Assembly (NCBI GenBank): GCA_028703305.1 | Contig: JAQVNC010000006.1 | Location: 1 to 45,859, forward strand | Origin: Patescibacteria group bacterium | Lineage (GTDB): Bacteria > Patescibacteriota > Patescibacteriia > Patescibacteriales > GWC2-42-12 | Direction: 5' to 3' | DNA: 45,859 nt | Shown here: positions 9,134 through 15,823 of the stretch, piece after piece | Layout: each line of letters starts with the position of its first letter | How positions within the stretch are numbered: position 1 is the first letter of the stretch | Position numbers and translations under genes: made by a program | The notes under the pieces: model-generated | Seen by the model: the letters and a program-made list of their open reading frames with translations, nothing else | The model's database searches: none | What the model was told of the DNA's origin: nothing

Positions 9134-10348
9134 CTATTTTTTTATTACCTTTACAAACCCTCTTTTCCCTTTCTGCAATAACACACCCCCTTTAGTTATC
9201 TTAATTTCTTTATTTATATCTTTAATAACATTTCCATCCACTTTAACTCCGCCCTGCTCTATAAGCCTCCTGGCCTCGCCCTTGCTGGCCGCCAATTTAA
9301 CTTCTACTAATAAATCCGCTAACTTCCAATCGGCGATAGGCAAATTATAGTTTACAATTTCTTCCGGCACTTCCTTTTTCTGCACCGTTTTTACAAAATG
9401 CTCCTCGGCCGCCTTGGCTTTTTTCTCTCCCTGGTTTATTTTAGTTATTTCATAAGCCAGGCGCATTTTTATGTCGCGCGGATTTTTACCTTGCTTAATT
9501 TCGCCGGCCATGGCCTTAACTTCCGCGGACGGCAGATTAGTGCATAATTCCAAGCCGGCTTCAATTACTCCGTCCGGCCAGGACATAACCTGGCCGTACA
9601 TATTTTCCGGAGTTTCATCAAGGTTAACAATATTGCCCTCGGTTTTACCCATTTTCTTGCCGCTGGCATCAACCAAAAGCTTCATGGTCAAAACAAATTT
9701 TTCTTTATTTTTCATGGCTTTCATTAAATCCCGGCCGCAAAGCATATTAAATGTCTGGTCATTACCACCAATTTCTAAATCTACATCCATAGCCACGCTA
9801 TCGTAAGCTTGCGCCACCGGATAAAGAAATTCATGCAAATAAATCGGCTTGGCCGCCTTGATTCTTTCCTGAAACATATCGCGGGCAAACATCTGCTGCG
9901 CCGTAAAATTTGATGTAATTTCAATTAAATCTTTAAAGCTTAATTTATCAAGCCATTTGCCGTTATACATTATTTTAGCCGGATTAACGCCGGAAAATTT
10001 TAAATAAGCGCCGGCCTGTTTTTTATAATTCTTGGCGTTAGCTAAAACTTCTTTGCGGGTCAATTTTTTTCTGGCCGCGGTTTTATCCGTCGGATCGCCG
10101 ATCATACCGGTAAAATCACCGATTAAAAATATTATTTCATGGCCTAATTCTTGAAATTGACCTAATTTCATTAAAGAAATAGCATTGCCGATATGCAGAG
10201 CCGGCGCGCTCGGGTCAAAACCGCAATACAGCCTAATTCGTTTGCCGGACAATAAAACACGCTCCAAGGCTTCGCGGTTAGGATAAATATTTTCCACTCC
10301 TCGCCCTAAAGCCTCATCAATTTTATTTTTGTCGGTAATAATTTTCAT
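9134..10348 (-). CDS. tyrS: Tyrosyl-tRNA synthetase
   Basis: This is a 404-residue class I synthetase. The tyrosine-binding start is IRLYCGFDPSAPALHIGNA, where HIGN is the HIGH motif. FLIGDFTGMIGDPT and the EIGGNDQTFNMLCGRDLM active-site strand follow. The KMSKS loop is GKKMGKTEGNIV. The C-terminal S4 RNA-binding domain is KLAASKGEARRLIEQGGVKV. This is the TyrZ-like bacterial type with motif AYDSVAMDVDLEIGG. ATG at 10348. A family F repeat pair separates it from valS. No T-box leader is visible upstream. Confidence 0.96.
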   Translation of the reverse strand: MKIITDKNKIDEALGRGVENIYPNREALERVLLSGKRIRLYCGFDPSAPALHIGNAISLMKLGQFQELGHEIIFLIGDFTGMIGDPTDKTAARKKLTRKEVLANAKNYKKQAGAYLKFSGVNPAKIMYNGKWLDKLSFKDLIEITSNFTAQQMFARDMFQERIKAAKPIYLHEFLYPVAQAYDSVAMDVDLEIGGNDQTFNMLCGRDLMKAMKNKEKFVLTMKLLVDASGKKMGKTEGNIVNLDETPENMYGQVMSWPDGVIEAGLELCTNLPSAEVKAMAGEIKQGKNPRDIKMRLAYEITKINQGEKKAKAAEEHFVKTVQKKEVPEEIVNYNLPIADWKLADLLVEVKLAASKGEARRLIEQGGVKVDGNVIKDINKEIKITKGGVLLQKGKRGFVKVIKK

Positions 10349-10365
10349 AATATTGACTATTATCC

Positions 10366-10478
10366 GTCATTCCGGCCTCCGAGCCGGGATCCAGGTTTAT
10401 ACGCGCTGAACAAGTTTCTGGATTGTCGTGGCTTCGCCAGATCTCGCGTAGCGATGACGAGGTCAAGCCCGCAATGAC
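10366..10478. repeat. Family F repeats between valS and tyrS
   Basis: GTCATTCCGGCCTCCGAGCC leads on to GGGATCCAGG (10366-10395). Then TTTCTGGATTGTCGTGG runs to GCCCGCAATGAC (about 10425-10478). These are diverged family F and E units in head-to-head arrangement. They occupy nearly the whole 141-base gap. Confidence 0.65.
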
Positions 10479-10489
10479 AATTATTTTAA

Positions 10490-13156
10490 TTATTTACTCT
10501 TTAAACTTTTTAATTCCGCCTGCCAGCCTTTTAGTTTCTCTTTCTCTTTTTTTATAATTTCGGCTGGCGCCTTATCAATAAATTCCTTATTCGCCAGCCT
10601 GCTTTCCGCCGCCTTGATTATTTTTTCCAAATTACTAATTTCTTTTTCCAGTCTGGCTTTTTCTTTTTCCGCGTCAACCGCTCCCAATAAATATATTTCA
10701 ATATCGCCAACTGCCGCATAAATGGCTCCTGATATTTTTTCACCGCTGACTTTTATTTTCAGCTCACTGATTCCCGTGCGCAAACCCTTTATCAAATGCA
10801 CTTGCGAATCAATTAAATCTTTTTGTTTGCCGGCATAAATAACAGCCTTTATTTTTTTCGCCGGCTCAACTTTATTTCCACTCCTGGCATTTCGTATAGC
10901 GATAATTATATCTTTAATTAAATCGAATTCAACTGATACTTTAAAATTAAAATCACTGCCTTTCCGGTCCGGCCATTTTTCCACCATCAATAAACCTTTA
11001 TTGCCCATTTCTTGCCAAATAGTTTCGGTTACGAATGGTATAAAGGGGTGCCAAAGTTTTAGCAACTCGCTTAAAATATAAATTAATATTTCTTCTTTCT
11101 CTTTATTATCTTCAAATTTACTTATTTCCAAATACCAATCAGCCAAGTCGTTCCAAGTAAAAATTCTAAGTTCTTCTCCCGCCTGAGAGAATTGATAATT
11201 TTCTAAACAATTAATTGAAGTTTCATATATTAGCCAACTTATTTTTGATAGTATCCATTTATCCGCCAAGGTTATTTTTTTCGCGTTTAATTGAAAATTG
11301 GTTATTGGTAATTGGTTATTGCCGATTATAAATCGGCTAATATTCCACAACTTATTTACCATATTCCTGGCGCCTTCAACTTTCTCTTCGTAAAATTTGG
11401 AGTCGTTGCCCGGAGCGATGCCGGAAATTAAGCTTAAGCGCAAAGCGTCCGTGCCGAATTTAGCCGCCACTTCAAGCGGGTTCAAATTATTGCCTGACGA
11501 TTTGGAAAATTTCTTGCCCATTTCATTTCTTAGCATGCCATGGATATAAACGTCCTTAAACGGAATCTGATCCAAGGCATAAGTTGACATTAAAATCATC
11601 CTGGCCATCCAAAAAAATAAAATTTCATAGCCCATCTGCATCCAACTCGTCGGATGAAAAGTTTTTAAATCACTTGTTTTTACGGGCTTGTCCGCCGTAG
11701 CCTTGGCGGAGGCGGGCCAGCCTAAGGTGCTAAATGTCCAGAGCCCTGACGAAAACCAAGTATCCAAAGTATCTTCGTCTTGCTTCCAACCATCGCCTGG
11801 CTCTTTCTCTCCCACATAAATTTCTTCTTTTTTATACCAAACCGGAATCCTGTGCCCCCACCAAATCTGCCGCGAGATGCACCAGTCGCGCAGATTATCT
11901 ATCCAATTTAAATATACTTTGGCAAATCTGTCCGGCGTAATTTTTACTTTTTGTTTATCGTCTCCATTATGCCCGATTGTCACCGCCTCGCGCATTAAAT
12001 CTTTTAAACTTTTATCTTTATTAGGAATTTTTTTATTAACATCAATAAACCACTGCGTCATTGGCAAAACCTCTACCGCGTCGCCAAAGCGGTCGGAGGT
12101 GCCGACGTTTTGCGTAATATCTTCTTCTTTTTCCAGTAATTTTTCTTTATTAAGCCAATCAATAAATTTCTCCCGCGCTTCTAAAACCGTTAAGCCGGCG
12201 TATTCTTTCCCGGCCGCTTCCGTCATTTTGCCATTTTGGCCAATCACCTGAACTAAGCCTATATTATCGCCTTTAGCTTTTTGCTTTTCAAACATTTCAA
12301 AATCAACCATGCTGTGAGCCGGCGTCACGCCAACCGCGCCGGTGCCGAATTCCATCTCAACATTTTCGTCGGCAATAATCTTTATTTCAAGAGGCTTAGC
12401 CGCGCCGACTTCAACTTTAAAAACCTGGCCGATATATTTTTTATAGCGCTTATCTTTGGAGTTTACGGCTACGGCCGTATCACCGAGCTTTGTTTCCGGC
12501 CTGGTTGTAGCTACGGCAATGGGAAAATCTTTAGCGTATTTAAAAGTATAAAGTTTGGCCGGACGTTCAACGTGCACCAGCTCATCGTCCGAGCAGGTGG
12601 ACTGGCCTTTAACCGACCAATTAACCACCCGGTTGCCCCGATAGATCAATCCGTCATTATACATTTTTATAAACACTTCATTAACCGCTCGCCCGCGCGC
12701 TTCATCAAAAGTATAAGCCAGACGCGACCAATCGCAGGATGTGCCCATTTTTCTAATTTGTTTTAAAATTGTGGATTTGGAATCCTCGGCATACTCCCGA
12801 ATTTTTTCTAGCAGCTTCTCTCTGCCTAATTCTTGGCGTGGATTTTTCATACCTTGCTCCACTAAAACTTTTTCCACTTTAGCCTGCGTGGCCACGGCCG
12901 CGTGATCAGTTCCGGGCAAAAGCAAAACCTTTTTGCCGTTCATCCGCTGGTAGCGCGCCATAATATCCATTAAAGAATTTTCCAAAGCATGGCCTAGATG
13001 AAGCACGCCGGTAACGTTCGGCGGCGGCATCATAATGGAATATGGATCGCCTTTGAGATTATCGGGATTAAAAAAGCCTGATTTCTCCCATTGGGCGTAA
13101 ATCGCGTCTTCATAATCTGCCGGATTATATGCTTTTGGCAATTCTTTCTTCAACAT
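10490..13156 (-). CDS. valS: Valyl-tRNA synthetase
   Basis: The 888-residue class I enzyme has HIGH motif PPPNVTGVLHLGHALENS near residue 45 and KMSKS motif NEMGKKFSKSSGNNLNP. Its editing domain has VATTRPETKLGDTAVAV, and it has the WCISRQIWWGHRIPVWY segment. An anticodon-binding domain follows, then the ValRS-specific C-terminal coiled coil (EKEKARLEKEISNLEKIIKA). An extra peptide, PASAKATADKP, interrupts the conserved stretch between TLGW and the FHPTSWMQ segment and is encoded by a family G repeat (11684-11718). A second low-complexity peptide (NNQLPITNFQLN) maps to a repeated ATTGGTTATTGG-type stretch near 11300. The enzyme is expected to remain functional because both insertions lie outside catalytic motifs. 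Confidence 0.96.
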   Translation of the reverse strand: MLKKELPKAYNPADYEDAIYAQWEKSGFFNPDNLKGDPYSIMMPPPNVTGVLHLGHALENSLMDIMARYQRMNGKKVLLLPGTDHAAVATQAKVEKVLVEQGMKNPRQELGREKLLEKIREYAEDSKSTILKQIRKMGTSCDWSRLAYTFDEARGRAVNEVFIKMYNDGLIYRGNRVVNWSVKGQSTCSDDELVHVERPAKLYTFKYAKDFPIAVATTRPETKLGDTAVAVNSKDKRYKKYIGQVFKVEVGAAKPLEIKIIADENVEMEFGTGAVGVTPAHSMVDFEMFEKQKAKGDNIGLVQVIGQNGKMTEAAGKEYAGLTVLEAREKFIDWLNKEKLLEKEEDITQNVGTSDRFGDAVEVLPMTQWFIDVNKKIPNKDKSLKDLMREAVTIGHNGDDKQKVKITPDRFAKVYLNWIDNLRDWCISRQIWWGHRIPVWYKKEEIYVGEKEPGDGWKQDEDTLDTWFSSGLWTFSTLGWPASAKATADKPVKTSDLKTFHPTSWMQMGYEILFFWMARMILMSTYALDQIPFKDVYIHGMLRNEMGKKFSKSSGNNLNPLEVAAKFGTDALRLSLISGIAPGNDSKFYEEKVEGARNMVNKLWNISRFIIGNNQLPITNFQLNAKKITLADKWILSKISWLIYETSINCLENYQFSQAGEELRIFTWNDLADWYLEISKFEDNKEKEEILIYILSELLKLWHPFIPFVTETIWQEMGNKGLLMVEKWPDRKGSDFNFKVSVEFDLIKDIIIAIRNARSGNKVEPAKKIKAVIYAGKQKDLIDSQVHLIKGLRTGISELKIKVSGEKISGAIYAAVGDIEIYLLGAVDAEKEKARLEKEISNLEKIIKAAESRLANKEFIDKAPAEIIKKEKEKLKGWQAELKSLKSK
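11684..11718. repeat. Family G palindrome inserted in frame in valS
   Basis: GGGCTTGTCCGCC followed by GTAGCCTTGGCGGAGGCGGG has CCGCC/GGCGG arms. It encodes PASAKATADKP on the minus strand, absent from the ValRS consensus that I remember at this position. Relatives lie at 4333, 20153 and 28019. Confidence 0.8.
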
Positions 13157-13178
13157 ATTAATTAAACGTTATATAAAT

Positions 13179-13278
13179 GATTGGGCTAAATTTGGAAAAT
13201 TTTCGTGCGAGGACTGTTTGAGGCCGCCAGCAGGCGGACGAGTTCCGCAGTAGAAAATTTACTAAATTTAGCCCAATC
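13179..13278. repeat. Family B hairpin element, copy B1
   Basis: Arms GATTGGGCTAAATTT (13179-13193) and AAATTTAGCCCAATC (13264-13278) pair perfectly. The core is CGTGCGAGGACTGTTTGAGG, a small hairpin CCGCC-AGCA-GGCGG, then GAGTTCCGCAGTAG. Copy B2 is at 33296. It sits between the divergent valS and DHH genes. Confidence 0.85.
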
Positions 13279-13375
13279 AACTCATATGGCTCATAAATAA
13301 TTACAGCATTTTTATAATTTAAGATTAACAGAATTGCCCTTATTTTGCAAGAAAAATAACATATTTATTATCCTC

Positions 13376-13404
13376 TTGACACCCCTGATTATATAAGATA
13401 TATT
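13376..13404 (+). promoter_or_regulatory. Sigma-70 type promoter for the DHH gene
   Basis: TTGACA (13376-13381), a 17-base spacer, and TATATT (13399-13404) lie about 50 bases before the ATG at 13454. The region 13279-13375 holds nothing else that I recognise. Confidence 0.8.
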
Positions 13405-13453
13405 GAATAATTGACCGTTAAACCTCATGCGATTAAACAGATAAAACGCAAAC

Positions 13454-14623
13454 ATGTTAACCCAGGAACAGCAAATTTTTGAACAAATTAAAAAAGCTTC
13501 CAATATTTTAATCACTTTTAAAAAGACTTGGAACGGCGACTCCGTGGCTTCGGCTTTGGCGCTTTATTTGTTTTTAAAAAAAATGGATAAAACCGTTGAA
13601 GTGGTGGCGGAAAAATTCAGCTTGGACAAGCTTTATTCTTTTTTGCCAGGCTATACCGAGATAAAACACGAACTGGATAACTTAAGAAAATTTATAATTT
13701 CCTTGGATATTACCAATACTAAAGTCTCGCAAATTAAATATAAGCAGGAAGACAACCAATTAAATTTTATTATCTCGCCCCAAGACGGCTTTTTTAGCGC
13801 CTCGGACATTACCTCGGGCGCCTCGGGCTTTAAATATGATTTAATAATCGTCGTGGACACGCCTGATTTAGAATCTTTGGGCCGGATCTATGATAATGAC
13901 ACCGAATTTTTTTACCAGACTCCAATCATTAATATTGACCATAATTCCACCAACGAAGAATTCGGCCAAATTAATTTTATTGAACTTACCGCGGTTTCAA
14001 CCTCGGAAATAATCTTTTCTTTGTTTGAAAGTTTCGGCCGCGATTTAATTGATGAAAATATCGCTACCTGCCTGCTTACCGGCATGATTGCCGAAACCAA
14101 AAGCTTTAAAACCAACAATGTTACTCCGCGCGCGCTTTTAACCGCTTCCCAATTAATGTCCTTGGGCGCGCGGCGCGAAGAAATCGTTAATTACCTTTAC
14201 CGCTCAAAAAGCATAAATGTTTTAAAACTCTGGGGCCGGGTTTTGGCACGGCTATCCAGCGGCTTGGATAATAAATTGGTCTGGTCAACGCTGGCGGCGG
14301 CTGATTTTATAAAAACCAACTCTACGGAAAATGATTTAACCGATGTCATAGATGAATTAATCGTCAGCATTCCGCAGGCCAAAGTCATCGCCGTTATTTA
14401 TGAAAATCAAAACTCTAACGAAGAAGCCAACGGCGAACCGGCCAAAAAAACCAATTTATTGCTTTATGCCATAAAAAACATTGATTCACTGGGCTTAATA
14501 AAAGAATTTAATCCGACCGGCACTAAAAGTTTGGCCCGCGCGATTATTAATTTACCTATCATTGAAGCGGAAAAAACCATTATTAACGCGATTCAAGACA
14601 AGCTTAATAAATTACCGCTATAA
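13454..14623 (+). CDS. Degenerate DHH-family phosphoesterase (NrnA/RecJ-like)
   Basis: The 389-residue protein follows the DHH/DHHA1 plan. Metal-binding motif I aligns as ILITFKKTWNGDSVASALAL. The usual H-x-N-P-D-G-D has lost its histidine and first aspartate and keeps only the last one. Motif II LIIVVDTPD keeps its aspartate. Motif III reads NIDHNSTNEEFG, so DHH has become DHN. The C-terminal glycine-rich GGGH is replaced by NPTGTKSLARA. Active members degrade nanoRNA, pAp or cyclic dinucleotides with two manganese ions. The loss of several ligands suggests a pseudoenzyme or a changed chemistry. It has its own promoter and terminator, and two tRNA genes follow. ATG start, no Shine-Dalgarno sequence. 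Confidence 0.8.
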   Translation: MLTQEQQIFEQIKKASNILITFKKTWNGDSVASALALYLFLKKMDKTVEVVAEKFSLDKLYSFLPGYTEIKHELDNLRKFIISLDITNTKVSQIKYKQEDNQLNFIISPQDGFFSASDITSGASGFKYDLIIVVDTPDLESLGRIYDNDTEFFYQTPIINIDHNSTNEEFGQINFIELTAVSTSEIIFSLFESFGRDLIDENIATCLLTGMIAETKSFKTNNVTPRALLTASQLMSLGARREEIVNYLYRSKSINVLKLWGRVLARLSSGLDNKLVWSTLAAADFIKTNSTENDLTDVIDELIVSIPQAKVIAVIYENQNSNEEANGEPAKKTNLLLYAIKNIDSLGLIKEFNPTGTKSLARAIINLPIIEAEKTIINAIQDKLNKLPL

Positions 14624-14660
14624 GGCTTGAAAAAAACCAAACTTAGTGCTAAATTGATAA

Positions 14661-14682
14661 AAAGGATTAACTCCTTTTTTTC
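14661..14682 (+). terminator. Rho-independent terminator after the DHH gene
   Basis: AAAGGA (14661-14666), loop TTAAC, TCCTTT (14672-14677) and a T run separate the DHH gene from the tRNAs. Confidence 0.65.
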
Positions 14683-14693
14683 TTTTAGGCCAA

Positions 14694-14767
14694 GGGCGTG
14701 TAGCTCAGCTGGTTAGAGCACGGCTCTTATAAAGCCGGGGTCGATGGTTCAAGTCCATCCACGCCCA
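14694..14767 (+). tRNA. tRNA-Ile with anticodon UAU
   Basis: Full cloverleaf: acceptor GGGCGTG/CACGCCC, D-arm GCTCAGCTGGTTAGAGC, anticodon stem CGGCT/AGCCG, T-arm GATGG-TTCAAGT-CCATC, discriminator A. The seven-base loop is CTTATAA, giving anticodon UAU, which reads the isoleucine codon AUA. Most bacteria read AUA with a CAU anticodon modified by TilS, so this form is uncommon. CCA is not encoded. Confidence 0.93.
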
Positions 14768-14789
14768 CCTTCAAAATAAATTTAAATTT

Positions 14790-14863
14790 GGACAATTAGC
14801 TCAGTTGGTTAGAGCGCGTCGTTGACATCGACGAGGTCAGAGGTTCGAGCCCTCTATTGTCCA
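14790..14863 (+). tRNA. tRNA-Val with anticodon GAC
   Basis: Acceptor GGACAAT/ATTGTCC, D-arm GCTCAGTTGGTTAGAGC, anticodon stem CGTCG/CGACG with loop TTGACAT (anticodon GAC), T-arm AGAGG-TTCGAGC-CCTCT, discriminator A. It lies 22 bases after tRNA-Ile and is probably cotranscribed with it. CCA is not encoded. Partial copies of its 3' half follow. Confidence 0.93.
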
Positions 14864-14950
14864 CCTAGAAACGTCATAGAGGTCAGCCCCGTTTTGAAAC
14901 TTCGGCTCCGAGGAAAGCACCGAGGAGCTTCGAGCCCTGTATTGTCCACC
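14844..14950 (+). repeat. Direct duplication of the tRNA-Val 3' end
   Basis: The 22 bases covering the T-arm and 3' end of tRNA-Val (14844-14865, starting TTCGAGCCCTCTATTG) recur at 14929-14950 with one mismatch. Shorter matches to the anticodon-variable region (ATCGACGAG with GTCAG or ATCAA) occur at about 14870-14890 and 14954-14972. The pattern resembles a tRNA remnant or an attachment-site duplication. No integrase is seen. The rest of 14951-15064 holds only the broken A2 element. Confidence 0.75.
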
Positions 14951-14976
14951 AAACATCGACGAGATCAACCCCGTAT

Positions 14977-15045
14977 TATAGTAATTTTTTACAAAAATTA
15001 TTTTTGTAAAAAATACACAAATTTCATCTAAGCAAAAAAAGCAAT
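14977..15045. repeat. Family A element, broken copy A2
   Basis: The inner hairpin TTTTTTACAAAAATTATTTT leads on to TGTAAAAAA, then ACACAAATTTCATCTAAGC, matching the right half of family A. The GCGCATA left half and complementary outer arms are missing, so this looks like a decayed copy. Confidence 0.55.
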
Positions 15046-15064
15046 TTCACGAGCCAAACACCTC

Positions 15065-15093
15065 TTGTTAAATATTGTAATAAATATTATAAT
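15065..15093 (+). promoter_or_regulatory. Promoter of the hsp20 operon
   Basis: TTGTTA (15065-15070), a 17-base spacer and TATAAT (15088-15093) lie 33 bases before the hsp20 ATG. No CIRCE-type inverted repeat is visible. Confidence 0.7.
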
Positions 15094-15126
15094 ATTAACA
15101 TAAACTACTCACAAAATTTAATTACT

Positions 15127-15603
15127 ATGGCTAATTTTTTTAAAAAACTTTACGGGCTGGACGATAAAATTAATGTTAGGCAAAACGATGGGCTTGAATT
15201 TGGCGATCATGAAATTGCCGAACAGCTAAATCAAGAGCCGGAACCGGGCGAATGGCTGGGCGGAGATTATGATGAAGGCCAGCTGTCAATTGATGTTTTC
15301 CAAACGCCTGACAGCTTAGTGGTTAAATCCACTATTGCCGGCGTTAAACCCGGCGATATTGATATTTCCATCAATAACGACATGCTGACGATTAGGGGTC
15401 GGCGCGAAATCCAGGAAAATATTGCCGAAGAAAACTATTTAATTAAAGAATGCTACTGGGGCGGCTTTTCTCGCTCCGTCATCCTGCCGGTGGAAGTTGA
15501 GGTGGAGAAAATTGAAGCCTCCTTGGATAATGGCGTCTTAACCGTTATTTTGCCAAAAGCCAAAAGCGCCAAACAAGTTTCCATTAAAGTAAGAGAGAAA
15601 TAA
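15127..15603 (+). CDS. Small heat-shock protein, Hsp20/alpha-crystallin family
   Basis: The 158-residue protein has a variable acidic N-terminal region. The alpha-crystallin domain covers about residues 55-158: LSIDVFQTPDSLVVKSTIAG, DIDISINNDMLTIRGRREI, then GGFSRSVILPVEVEVEKIEA, DNGVLTVILPKA and KQVSIKVREK. The A-x-L-x-N-G-V-L-T signature appears as ASLDNGVLTVILPK. Small heat-shock proteins are ATP-independent holdases that bind unfolding cytoplasmic proteins. It is the first gene of an apparent three-gene unit with the DUF3006 protein and VanW; the gaps are 3 bases and 1 base. Own promoter upstream, no Shine-Dalgarno sequence. Confidence 0.95.
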   Translation: MANFFKKLYGLDDKINVRQNDGLEFGDHEIAEQLNQEPEPGEWLGGDYDEGQLSIDVFQTPDSLVVKSTIAGVKPGDIDISINNDMLTIRGRREIQENIAEENYLIKECYWGGFSRSVILPVEVEVEKIEASLDNGVLTVILPKAKSAKQVSIKVREK

Positions 15604-15606
15604 TTT

Positions 15607-15822
15607 ATGCTGATTAAATTTACCATTGACCGCTTTGAAGAAGATAAAGCCGTTTTAATAGCCGATAGCGGCGCGGCGGTTATTTGGCCGAAAAATAAAT
15701 TACCGGCCGATATCCATGAAGGCTCGGCTTTAAGCTTTAAGATAGAAGAGGCGGGCGAAAGGGAAAAACTGGATAAGCAAACAGCCAAAGACATAATAAA
15801 TGAAATAATTAAAAATTCTTAA
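15607..15822 (+). CDS. DUF3006-family small protein
   Basis: This 71-residue acidic protein begins LIKFTIDRFEEDKAVLIAD and continues IWPKNKLPADIHEGSALSF. That is the typical short beta-rich DUF3006 layout: IDRFEG-x-AVLI, then P-x-x-LP-x-x-x-x-G-x. No catalytic residues are known for the family. It has no signal peptide or membrane segment. It sits tightly between hsp20 and the VanW gene, so it is almost certainly cotranscribed. A function linked to the cell envelope or to stress is only suggested by the neighbours. Confidence 0.8.
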   Translation: MLIKFTIDRFEEDKAVLIADSGAAVIWPKNKLPADIHEGSALSFKIEEAGEREKLDKQTAKDIINEIIKNS

Positions 15823-15823
15823 A

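Noticed and set aside
10349-10489. T-box or other tRNA-sensing leader upstream of tyrS
   Set aside because: The gap is filled by family F and E repeats; no T-box sequence or specifier loop is visible.
12281-12766. A 161-codon plus-strand open frame inside valS
   Set aside because: It is antisense to conserved valS sequence, with no ribosome site or promoter, and is explained as a shadow of the coding strand.
14627-14655. Promoter TTGAAA-17-TAAATT for the two tRNA genes
   Set aside because: Its start point would fall at the edge of the DHH terminator hairpin; the match is only moderate, so I left it out.
14822-15031. A 69-codon open frame starting inside tRNA-Val
   Set aside because: It overlaps the tRNA and its duplicated 3' end and runs through repeat DNA; the translated sequence has no protein-like pattern.
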